Assembly: GCA_946615865.1 (NCBI GenBank) | Contig: CAMOIJ010000005.1 | Location: 1 to 64,000 of the forward strand | Length of the DNA stretch: 64,000 bases | Origin: an uncultured Lachnospiraceae bacterium | GTDB lineage: Bacteria; Bacillota; Clostridia; Lachnospirales; Lachnospiraceae | Direction: 5' to 3' | Shown: piece after piece, positions 50,977 through 60,000 of the stretch | Layout: each line of letters starts with the position of its first letter | Numbering within the stretch: the first letter of the stretch is position 1 | Translations under genes and position numbers: made by a program | The notes under the pieces: model-generated | Database searches by the model: none | What the model was told of the DNA's origin: nothing | Seen by the model: the letters and a program-made list of their open reading frames with translations, nothing else

Positions 50977-52557
50977 ATGGCTATACATACCAATCTGTAC
51001 CTGCTGGTATTTCTGCCTCTTGTTCTGATCATATACCAGCTGGCACCTAAAAAAGCAAGGTGGGGAGTTCTGCTCGCTGCCAGTTATGCATTGTATATTT
51101 CATTCAGCAAATACCTCGTGCTTCTGCTGATGGCGACGTCAGCGTTCACATGGGGAATAGGCCTGTGGCTGGATAAGATTGGCGCCGAGTGCAAGGAGAA
51201 GCAGGCGGAGTGCACGGACCGCAAACAGAAGAGCGAAGTGAAGAAGGAGTTCCAGAAGAAGAGAGTGCTTGCTCTCAGAGTGGGAGTCCTTGTTTTGCTG
51301 GGCATTCTGTTCTATGTTAACTACCTGAACTTCGTGATCGATAACATGAATATCTTATTGGGCAAGCTCGGTACGCAGCTGCCGCTGGTGAAAGTGATGT
51401 TCCCTATGGGAATTTCGTTCTACACACTGGAAGCGGTGGGCTATATCGCCGACGTATACTGGGAGAGATATCCGGCTGAGAAGCATCTGGGCAAACTGGC
51501 CCTGTTTCTGAGCTTCTTCCCTCAGATCATGGAAGGTCCCATTGCGAGATATCCCGACACATCGGATGCTCTGTTTGCAGGCGAGCCCCTGAATATGGCG
51601 AACCTCAATGAAGGTTTCCTCAGGATCATCTGGGGTCTGTTCAAGAAGATGGTAGTGTCCGACAGACTCAGCTACCTCACAACACATCTGTTCGGAAACT
51701 ACAAGGATTACCACGGAAGCTTTATCATACTGGCGGCGATCGCGTATACGATCCAGCTGTACCTTGAGTTTTCCGGAAGTATCGACATCGTCATCGGCAG
51801 CGGCAAAATGTTCGGCGTGACGCTCCCGGAGAACTTCAACCAGCCTTTCTCGGCGCAGAGCGCGGCAGAATTCTGGAGACGCTGGCACATGAGTCTCGGG
51901 AACTGGTTCAAGAACTATGTGTTCTATCCGATCACAGTATCCCCGATGGTGAAGAACTGGAACAAAACAGCCAGAAAGAAATACGGAAAGTACTGGGCCA
52001 TGGTAGGAACGAGCGCGATGGCGCTGTTTCCCGTATGGGTGGCGACAGGCATCTGGCACGGAGCAGGGTGGAAATACCTGTTCTACGGAATGTACTACTT
52101 TGTGATCCTTCTCTTTGGAGTGGCGATGGAGCCGATCAAGGAGAAAAATTACGCAAAGATGGGGCTCGACCCGAACGTCTGGTGGCTCAAGACACTGCGG
52201 ATCCTCAAGACCTGGGTGATCATCTTTACGGGAGAACTGTTCTTCAATGCAGTTAACCTAAAGGCAGGATTCCACATGTTCTTCAGTATATTCGGGAATT
52301 TCCACATCAGCTCGATCTGGAAGTACTGGCCCGACGCGATCACGACGGGAGACGTCTGGGCGATCTGCGTAGGCAGCGTCATCGTATGGATCGTCGGCTT
52401 CCTTAAGGAACACGGCGTCGATGTGAGAGGAAAAATACTGAATGCGCGCACTCCCTACAAGTGGAGCGTGTATTATCTGATCATCTTCGCGATCCTGCTG
52501 TTTGGAGCATATGGAACAGGTTATCAGCCTGTAGATCTGATCTACGCGGGGTTCTGA
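50977..52557 (+). CDS. dltB: MBOAT-family acyltransferase (DltB/AlgI-like)
   Basis: 526 residues with about ten membrane helices. MBOAT signatures are AEFWRRWHMSLGNWFKNYVF and the catalytic His H361 in TGIWHGAGWKYLFYGMYY. In Dlt systems this protein moves the acyl group from the carrier across the membrane. It is longer than typical DltB (about 400 residues) and in size and motif closer to AlgI-type O-acyltransferases. An extra charged cytoplasmic loop (residues about 65-95, KEKQAECTDRKQKSEVKKEF) is visible. One nt separates its stop from the next SGNH gene. Confidence 0.92.
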   Translation: MAIHTNLYLLVFLPLVLIIYQLAPKKARWGVLLAASYALYISFSKYLVLLLMATSAFTWGIGLWLDKIGAECKEKQAECTDRKQKSEVKKEFQKKRVLALRVGVLVLLGILFYVNYLNFVIDNMNILLGKLGTQLPLVKVMFPMGISFYTLEAVGYIADVYWERYPAEKHLGKLALFLSFFPQIMEGPIARYPDTSDALFAGEPLNMANLNEGFLRIIWGLFKKMVVSDRLSYLTTHLFGNYKDYHGSFIILAAIAYTIQLYLEFSGSIDIVIGSGKMFGVTLPENFNQPFSAQSAAEFWRRWHMSLGNWFKNYVFYPITVSPMVKNWNKTARKKYGKYWAMVGTSAMALFPVWVATGIWHGAGWKYLFYGMYYFVILLFGVAMEPIKEKNYAKMGLDPNVWWLKTLRILKTWVIIFTGELFFNAVNLKAGFHMFFSIFGNFHISSIWKYWPDAITTGDVWAICVGSVIVWIVGFLKEHGVDVRGKILNARTPYKWSVYYLIIFAILLFGAYGTGYQPVDLIYAGF

Positions 52558-52558
52558 T

Positions 52559-53605
52559 ATGACACAGGACAGCAGAAAGAGTATTGTTAAACTGATCCTT
52601 TTCGGGGGCATTACATTACTCGCGCTTGTGATTGCGTCAGCAATGATGAAACCCACGAAATGGTTTGATGAAAAACTGATCCAGGACAGAAACGCCCGCA
52701 CTGTACAGATGATGGAACAGCCGGAGAATACGATCGATGTTTTGAATCTCGGAGACAGTCTGAGCACTGCAGGCTTTTCGCCCATGGAACTCTGGAGAGA
52801 TCAGGGATATACCTCTTTCAATATCGGCGCAGACGGAATGCGTATGAACGAAGCTTATTACGCCGTGGTTGAAGCATGTGAGAAGCAGAAGCCGAAATAT
52901 CTTATGATCGAATCGCTGACGCTTTTCCGCTATGCAATGGGACAGGATCTGCAGATGCTCCTCTCTCAGCCGCTCTATCATCGGTTTTCTTTTCTGAAAT
53001 ACCACAATATTTGGAAATCTCTGGTGGAAGAAAAAGGATTGATGGAGTATCACAGAGGTTATACCATCAATCAGAATGTGTGGGAATACGACGGTGAAGA
53101 GGATTATCTGAATCTCAATGTTGGTGATTCCAACAGCAAGCTGACCATATCTGCTTTAAACAGCATGACATTTGACCGGATCAAAAAATTCTGTGATGAG
53201 AGAGGAATAGAGATCATTATTTACAGCATGCCCTCCGCCAAGAACTATAATCAGATCCGGATCGACGCCATGGAGGCTTTCGCGAAAGAAAAAGGCGTGA
53301 CCTATATCGACCTGAACGAAAAGGCGGATGATTTGGGGATTGACTGGACACAGGATACCAACGACGGCGGCGATCACATGAATCTGAACGGCGCAAAAAA
53401 GGTCGTGAAGTATTTTGGGAATTATTTCCGGGAAAACCTGAACCTGACGGACCATAGGGGAGATCCCTCTTATAGTGATTGGGACGAGGAACTCGTGGAA
53501 TACGACAAACTCGTTGAAGAGATGGATGGAAAGAGTTACCTGGACATCTACACTGAGAAGAAGAACAAAGAGTGGGACGAGAAATATAATAATAAACAAA
53601 AATAG
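52559..53605 (+). CDS. Membrane-anchored SGNH/DltD-like protein (paralogue 2)
   Basis: 348 residues. Membrane anchor IVKLILFGGITLLALVIASA. Catalytic Ser S67 in NLGDSLSTAGFSPMELW, the only paralogue here with a full GDS; D272-H273 in GGDHMNLNGAKK. The tail is LTDHRGDPSYSDWDEELVEY. Directly coupled to the MBOAT gene, so it takes the position of DltD and probably completes transfer to an extracellular acceptor. A terminator follows, so this is the natural end of the core operon. Confidence 0.85.
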   Translation: MTQDSRKSIVKLILFGGITLLALVIASAMMKPTKWFDEKLIQDRNARTVQMMEQPENTIDVLNLGDSLSTAGFSPMELWRDQGYTSFNIGADGMRMNEAYYAVVEACEKQKPKYLMIESLTLFRYAMGQDLQMLLSQPLYHRFSFLKYHNIWKSLVEEKGLMEYHRGYTINQNVWEYDGEEDYLNLNVGDSNSKLTISALNSMTFDRIKKFCDERGIEIIIYSMPSAKNYNQIRIDAMEAFAKEKGVTYIDLNEKADDLGIDWTQDTNDGGDHMNLNGAKKVVKYFGNYFRENLNLTDHRGDPSYSDWDEELVEYDKLVEEMDGKSYLDIYTEKKNKEWDEKYNNKQK

Positions 53606-53629
53606 TATTAAAGTCCCGCAAGAATTCGG

Positions 53630-53670
53630 GCTCCGGGTCTGCGATTTTACCGCGGGCCTGGAGCTTTTTT
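53630..53670 (+). terminator. Terminator after SGNH paralogue 2
   Basis: Long GC-rich stem (GCTCCGGGTCTGCG with CGCGGGCCTGGAGC, including G-U pairs), short loop, then TTTTTT. Confidence 0.8.
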
Positions 53671-53684
53671 GAAATAAGGACAAG

Positions 53685-54707
53685 ATGAAGAATTTACTTA
53701 AGATTGCAGGCTTCGTGAGCATATTTCTCATCATAACGGTATTCCTGGGCTTTTTCTTCGACGGAGGGAGCTGGTATTCCAGAGGATTTATTGCGGAGAG
53801 AGATTCAAGACTGGCCGGATTTGAAAATGAACCAAAAGGACAGATCGATGTGATCTGCGTAGGCAACAGTCTGGGTATATGCGGCGTAGATCCCATGTAT
53901 TTGTATAAGAACTATGGAATCACCTCTTACAATATCGGCTGTGAGATGCAGATGCCGGTTGAAACCTATTACACGATACGGAGGACGATCAAGGACCAGC
54001 CGGTAAAAGTGATCCTCTGGGAAGCAAACAATATATCAAAGCATCACAAAAATCTGGATGCATATATTTCACGCCTGGCGGAAGCGATCAGATACAGGTC
54101 CCCTTTTATTAAATACCACTATGTCTGGAAGAACGTAGTCGACGGCTATATTCAAAGGAATTACTTTAAGGGATTTTCAGTTAATGAGATCGCTAAGCCG
54201 TATACCGGTGGAGAATACTATGATTACAGCGATGAACATGTCGATAAATTTGCCCGCGAACAGTATTACTATTTTGACAAGATCAAAGAATTGTGCGACG
54301 AGAATAATATAGAACTGATTCTTTACGGCGTTCCTTCTCCTGTCAGTTACAATATCAGGATGCACAGAGGGATCGAGAAACTGGCAGAGGAAAATGGTGT
54401 TGCCTTTCTTGATGGCAATAGTGATACAGATAAACTTCACATTGACTGGGAGAAAGATACTTTTGATAAAGGCGATCACCTGAATCTTTTCGGGTCCGCA
54501 AAAATGACGGATTACCTGGCACAATACATGACAGGCAATTGCGAGCTGACAGATCATCGCGATGATCCCGCATATCAGTCATGGAATGAATTGATCACAG
54601 CTTATGAGCAGGAGATCAAAGATATGGAGGGAACCTCGTATTCGGAAATAGAAAAAGAGCGAAAGAGGGAGAAGAAAAACCGATATAATTATAAGGATGC
54701 TGAGTGA
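53685..54707 (+). CDS. Membrane-anchored SGNH/DltD-like protein (paralogue 3)
   Basis: 340 residues. Membrane anchor LLKIAGFVSIFLIITVFLGF. S62 in VICVGNSLGICGVDPMYLY and H265 in DKGDHLNLFGSAK. The tail LTDHRDDPAYQSWNELITAY is followed by a basic end (KERKREKKNRYNYKD). It is more AT-rich and more diverged than paralogue 2, with Tyr-rich stretches replacing parts of the middle. Ribosome binding site AAGGACAAG. It follows a terminator, so expression needs read-through or an unseen promoter. Confidence 0.82.
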   Translation: MKNLLKIAGFVSIFLIITVFLGFFFDGGSWYSRGFIAERDSRLAGFENEPKGQIDVICVGNSLGICGVDPMYLYKNYGITSYNIGCEMQMPVETYYTIRRTIKDQPVKVILWEANNISKHHKNLDAYISRLAEAIRYRSPFIKYHYVWKNVVDGYIQRNYFKGFSVNEIAKPYTGGEYYDYSDEHVDKFAREQYYYFDKIKELCDENNIELILYGVPSPVSYNIRMHRGIEKLAEENGVAFLDGNSDTDKLHIDWEKDTFDKGDHLNLFGSAKMTDYLAQYMTGNCELTDHRDDPAYQSWNELITAYEQEIKDMEGTSYSEIEKERKREKKNRYNYKDAE

Positions 54708-54997
54708 TGAAATTTAGAAATACGGGAATAATCAAGTCATCAATATCGGTGCTGACGGCATTCGTATGCCGGAAGTTTACTATACGATCCTGGAAGCGAG
54801 CGAGAAACAGAATGTATTTCACGAGAGAGGGGATCCTTACAGATCACAGAGGAGATCCTGCTTACAGCAGCTGGGACGAGGAACTCAAAGCTTATGACAA
54901 ACTTGTGGAAGAGATGGAAGGAATAAGCTTCTACCACGTTCAGAAACGGGTTGAAAAGGAGCGCAAAGAGGAAAAAGAAAAAGCCAAAGAAGAATAG
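54708..54997 (+). pseudogene. Decayed fourth SGNH/DltD-like copy
   Basis: Two pieces of an SGNH paralogue lie in different frames. Nt 54727-54812 read NNQVINIGADGIRMPEVYYT and then ILEASEKQNVF, matching FNIGADGMRMNEAYYAVVEA of paralogue 2. From about 54831 another frame reads ILTDHRGDPAYSSWDEELKA and continues to the stop at 54997, matching the paralogue C-terminus. The region between, about 190 codons including the Asp-His site, is missing, and the N-terminus with anchor and Ser is also gone. An ATG at 54707 opens a 96-codon frame through the mixture, but it is not a functional gene by this reading. Confidence 0.85.
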
Positions 54998-55107
54998 ATT
55001 TAGTGTATACTAAGAGTACGTAATGTATAAGAACTGAGAGCTTTCAGGGGTGAGATGCTCTCAGACTAAAAACAACCTATTCAGTTTTATGTGACGGGGG
55101 TGACAAA

Positions 55108-56706
55108 GTGTATAAGGATGGCAAAATTTGGCTGGCTCTTAATGATGCCGGAGAGGAGATCTGCCTTCTGCCCGCAAAGGCAAACAGGCACGGTTTGGTC
55201 GCGGGAGCGACCGGAACAGGAAAAACCGTGACTCTCAAAGTCATGGCTGAGGCGTTCAGCGATATGGGAGTTCCCGTATTTCTTGCGGACGTAAAGGGCG
55301 ACATTGCCGGAATGATGGCTCCCGGTGAGGACAGTGAGAACATGCGTGAAAGGATCGAGCGCTTCGGTCTTGCGCAGTATGGATTTTTCTATCAGGGATA
55401 TCCGGTCACATTCTGGGATATTTACGGAGAAAAAGGCATTCAGCTAAGGACAACAGTTTCTGAGATGGGGCCGCTTCTTTTGTCCCGCATTCTTAAACTC
55501 AATGAGCTGCAGTCCAACATCCTGTCGATCATCTTCAAGATCGCCGATGACAACGGGCTTCTTCTGATCGATCTCAAAGATCTCAAGTCCATGCTCAATC
55601 ATGTGAATGATAACCGCAAGGATTATGAGGCTATGTATGGCAAGATGAGTCCCGCTTCCATTGCGGCGATCCTTCGCGCAGTTGTCGCTATGGAGATCGA
55701 CGGCGGCGAGACATTCTTCGGTGAGCCCGGTCTCAATATCCGCGACTGGCTGGCCGCAGAAGGCGGCAAGGGCATGATCAATATTTTGGACAGTGAGAGC
55801 CTGATCAACAACGGAAGACTTTATTCAACATTCCTTCTGTGGCTTCTTTCTGAACTGTTCGAGATGCTTCCGGAAGTGGGCGATCTCTCAAGGCCCAAGA
55901 TGGTATTCTTCTTTGACGAGGCCCATCTGCTCTTCAATGACGCGCCCAAGGCTCTGTTAGAGAAGATCGAGCAGGTAGTAAAACTCATCCGCTCCAAGGG
56001 AGTAGGAGTCTATTTCTGCACGCAGAATCCCAGGGATATTCCGGACGGAGTCCTCGCGCAGCTCGGCAACAGGGTCCAGCACGGGCTCCGGGCTTATACC
56101 CCCGCTGACCAGAAGGCCGTCAAGGCTGCAGCGGAATCGTTCCGGGTCAATCCCGAATTCAATACCTTTAATACGATCCTTGAACTGGGAACCGGCGAAG
56201 CTGTAGTTTCTTTCCTTCAGGAAGACGGCACGCCGAGCGTCGCGCAGAAGGTATCCATACTTCCTCCGCAGAGCCGAATGGGCGCTGTGAGCGATTATGA
56301 GAGGGACCAGAAGATCAAGGAGAGCATTCTCTACGGCAAATACGCGGAAGCGGTCGACCCTGAATCCGCATATGAGATCCTTCTGCGTCTCGGAATTGAG
56401 AAGGAAGCGGCGCTTGCCAGAGCGAAGGAAGAAGCAGAGGCCGCCAAACTCAAAGCGAAAGAAGAGGCGGAAGCTGCCAAACAGCAGGCTAAAGAGGCGG
56501 CGGCGGCCGCCAGAGAGGCCGAGAAGGAAGCTGCGGCCAAGAAGCGCGCTGCCAAGACGATCGGAGGCACTGTCGCGGGTACGGTCGGCAGAGAAGTCGG
56601 AAAGACTGTGGGCGGAACTATCGGCGGAAAATTCGGAAAGACCCTCGGCGGCAATCTGGGATCCAGCCTCGGAAGAGGAATTCTCAACACACTTTTCGGA
56701 AGCTGA
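55108..56706 (+). CDS. HerA-like ATPase, DUF853 family
   Basis: 532 residues, GTG start with GGGGGTG upstream. P-loop VAGATGTGKTVTLKVMAE (about 31-48), FLADVKGDIAGM, and Walker B VFFFDEAHLLF near 272. FCTQNPRDIPDGVLAQLGNR is the sensor region typical of HerA/VirB4-like DNA-pumping ATPases. DUF853 proteins are widespread and of unknown cellular role. The C-terminal 110 residues are a coiled Ala/Glu/Lys helix, then a Gly-rich stretch with repeated GGTIGG/GKTLGG units. No NurA nuclease gene is adjacent. Followed by a strong terminator. Confidence 0.9.
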   Translation: MYKDGKIWLALNDAGEEICLLPAKANRHGLVAGATGTGKTVTLKVMAEAFSDMGVPVFLADVKGDIAGMMAPGEDSENMRERIERFGLAQYGFFYQGYPVTFWDIYGEKGIQLRTTVSEMGPLLLSRILKLNELQSNILSIIFKIADDNGLLLIDLKDLKSMLNHVNDNRKDYEAMYGKMSPASIAAILRAVVAMEIDGGETFFGEPGLNIRDWLAAEGGKGMINILDSESLINNGRLYSTFLLWLLSELFEMLPEVGDLSRPKMVFFFDEAHLLFNDAPKALLEKIEQVVKLIRSKGVGVYFCTQNPRDIPDGVLAQLGNRVQHGLRAYTPADQKAVKAAAESFRVNPEFNTFNTILELGTGEAVVSFLQEDGTPSVAQKVSILPPQSRMGAVSDYERDQKIKESILYGKYAEAVDPESAYEILLRLGIEKEAALARAKEEAEAAKLKAKEEAEAAKQQAKEAAAAAREAEKEAAAKKRAAKTIGGTVAGTVGREVGKTVGGTIGGKFGKTLGGNLGSSLGRGILNTLFGS

Positions 56707-56765
56707 CCGGCTTCGGCGGAAAATCCGCCGAAAAAAATTGAGTATAATAACGAAAACAGGTCGAA

Positions 56766-56800
56766 AACGCGGCATATCTGATGATATGCCGCGTTTTTTT
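56766..56800 (+). terminator. Rho-independent terminator after DUF853 gene
   Basis: 13-bp perfect stem AACGCGGCATATC/GATATGCCGCGTT with loop TGAT and a T-run. A smaller CGGCGGA/TCCGCCG hairpin at 56714-56730 precedes it but has no T-run on this strand. Confidence 0.9.
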
Positions 56801-57075
56801 GATGCCTTTTCATGCGTACAGGCACATTTTTCTGAAGTATCAACTATAATCTCTCTATCGGTTCCGGATCGTGCAGTGGTCTTTTGCCGCCGGAACAATG
56901 AGGCTGTTTTCTAAAAGCTGCATTTCATGCGCATTTTTCCGCGCAGATCATCCATTGTATCAAGAACAATACCGGGTAGTTCTCCCAGTTTCACCGGTCC
57001 GGCATCAATTGCCGCTCTCGTTGCCCGTTTTCATAAAGTCACAATTCATAAGTCATTACTAGCAGGAGTAAAGAG
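56801..57075. other. Non-coding leader region of the surface-protein gene
   Basis: No supportable gene here. TATAAT at 56845-56850 is a candidate -10 without a clear -35, and would leave a leader of about 220 nt. The ribosome binding site AGCAGGAG lies just before the next start. No riboswitch was recognised. Confidence 0.4.
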
Positions 57076-60000
57076 ATGAAGAGGTTTTTTAGCTGGATGC
57101 TTGCAGCGGCTATTGCTGCGGCAGCGGTCATTTCGACGTCGGTTCCGGGGACAGTCTGCGCCGCGGAATCTTTTGACGCGGGTACGACAGAGGCGGCTGC
57201 GGATGATGAAAACGAGGTTACCGGAAAGAATGCGGAAGGAGCAGAGAATTCTTCTTATGCTGCAACAGTTCATGAAGAGAAATGGGAAGTCGCGCCCGAA
57301 ACAGAGCCTGAAAGAGAGGAGCCCGAAGCCGGGCCCGAAAAAAAAGAGCCCGATGATGAGCCTGAAGGGGATATTTCCGGAGAACCGAATGTGGAACCCA
57401 AGGAAAGCACTGCCGAAAAGAAAGCCGGAAAAGCGGTGCTGACCGCTGCACCTGAACCTGACTGGACGAAAGGAGGCGGAGGGATCAGAAACGTTTCGGA
57501 TCTGCTCAGGATAACTCACCACGATCAATACCGCTACTGGTATGCTGATTTCGGATTTCTGGGGGAGGGCGAAGACAAATGGTCAACTTTCTGCTATGGC
57601 ATGTATTTAGGTGATAAACTGGTTGGATGGTCCTACTGCCTGGATCCGCATCTGGACGGGCGCGAAATGGAGGGCGTGACAGCAGGGGAAGTGTATGAGG
57701 TTTCGGCACCAATGTTTGTGAAAGCCCTCTATTACGGACCAAGCGGTCCCGGTTCAGATGTGATCGAGGGAATAACAGGTACTTCTGATTACGGCGCAAA
57801 CAATATTGTCACACATGTCGCGGCGTCTGAGATCTACGCGCGGCTTGGATATTCCCAGTCCGACGCCGGAGAAGGATTTGAAAATACTAACGACAGACTG
57901 AAAAATCTGGTATACAGATATGTAAAAGCGATCGAGGACCTGCCGGTTCCCGGAGGGTACTACGGATATGTCACGGAAAAGAACGGCCGCTCCGGATATG
58001 GATACAGAAATCAGAACTTCGGCTTTGGCAGTTACTCGCTCTTACCCGGCGTCAAGGTCAGAAAAGTATCATCTGATCCCGGCATGTCAGGAGGCAGCAG
58101 CTGCTACGGACTCAAAGACGCAGTCTACTGGATCTACACATCTGAACATGAGGCGCGTTTAAGAGGAGACGCGGGATATGTGAGCGGCGGCACTCTGGTC
58201 ACGGGGTCAGACGGGGTTTCTGGTACTGTTGAACTGAGCCCCGGTACTTACTATATGATCGAAGGAACGGCTCCGGACGGATTCGAACTTTCAGACAGGG
58301 TATATGAATTTACCGCAGGTGCGGGAGAAACCACAGTTGTAACAGCATATGACAGCCCCAAATGTGTTCCCGCAAATCTTATGATCGAAAAGAAATGTAA
58401 GGGCGCAGAAGGAGGGAGGATCAACAGTCTTGAAGGGACAAAGTTCACTGTCAACTACTATAAAGGCTACTATAACGCCTCTTCTCTTCCTTCAAAACCT
58501 TCTGCCAGCTGGGTCATAAAGACTCTGAAGAGCGGAAACAAATACACCGCGATGCTCAGGAACGAAAATCTTGTCTCCGGTACACTGTACAAAAGAGGAG
58601 GAGAGGTCGTCTTTCCTCTTGGGACGATCACTATCACGGAAACGGAAGCTGCCCCCGGCTACATTAACGACGGCACGTTCGGCGGCTTTAAAATGTATGT
58701 CGGACAGATCAAAGATGTCTCAGGAAAGGGAGATGTAAGACTTGTCGATATACAGGGGAAGAGAACGTCTTCGGGCAGCTTTGAGGTAACGGATACTCCG
58801 GATAAGCCCGGTGTGATAACAAAGGCCTGTGATCAGGCAACCGGTTCCCAAAATGCCTTTGCAGGAGGAGAGATCACGATCCTCGACAATGTGTCTTATA
58901 AAAACCTGATCATTGGAAATGAATATGTTATAAAGGGGCGCCTTGTCGACAAGGAAACCGGCGAAACTGTCAAAGACGCGGAAGGGCATGAAGTCACCGC
59001 GGAGAAAAAATTCACTGCAGATAAGATCAACGGCACTGTAGACATAGCATTTTCTTTCAAGGCGGACGATTCGCTTGCCGGGAAGACAACAGTTGTATTT
59101 GAAACTTTGCAATACGAGGGAAAGGATCTTGCAGTCCACGCCGACCTCGAAGATCTGCCGCAGCATATTTACTTTCCTCGGATTGGAACTGAGGCAGTTA
59201 ATCCCGCCGCCGGAGACCATATCATGGCTGCGGGAGAAGAGGCCGAGATCAGGGATACCGTCTCATACGAGAAACTGCTGCCCGGAACAGAGTATACGCT
59301 CAAGGGCGTGCTCATAGTGGGATCCACAGGAGAGCCCCTGACAGTAAACGGTGAAGAAGTGAGAGCGGAAAAGACATTTATTGCTGAGAGTCCCGAGGGA
59401 GAAGAGGAACTGGTCTTTAATTTCGACGCGTCAGGGCTCTCCGGCGATGAACTCGTCGTCTTTGAAGAACTGTATCTGGACACATCTCTGGTCGCGCAGC
59501 ACAAAGATCCTGAGGACGAAGGCCAGACCGTTTATATTCCGGATGGACACACCACGGCGGCTGATCCGGACACGGAGGAACATACAATGATGGCCGGCGG
59601 AAAAGTGCTCATCAGAGACAGGGTCTTTTATGAGAATCTTGTGCCGGGCGCCGAATACGCCGTGCGCGGAAGAGTGATGTTAAAGCCCCTGGGTGATGAA
59701 GAAGCCCTGGAACTCGAAGCCGCGATGGTGGATGAGAACGGCAAAGAAGAGGAGGAGCGGATCTTCACGCCAAAAGAGAGAGACGGAAGTGTGGATGTAT
59801 ATTTTGAAGTTGATTCCGAAGAACTCAGGGGCAGAAGCGTCGTCGTATTCGAGACAGTTGAATATATCGTGCGGGAACCTGAGTCGAGGGTTCTTTTGTT
59901 TGCCCATGAGGATATCGCGGATGAAGAGCAGACGATCCATTTCCCTGACGGGGAAACCACAGCCTTGGACAGCGACACCGGAGGCCATACCGCAAACGCT

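Noticed and set aside
46635-54997. Idea that the Dlt-like locus is a recently acquired mobile island
   Set aside because: No integrase, direct-repeat ends or tRNA target was seen, and core gene base use looks like the neighbours, apart from the slightly more AT-rich paralogue 3.
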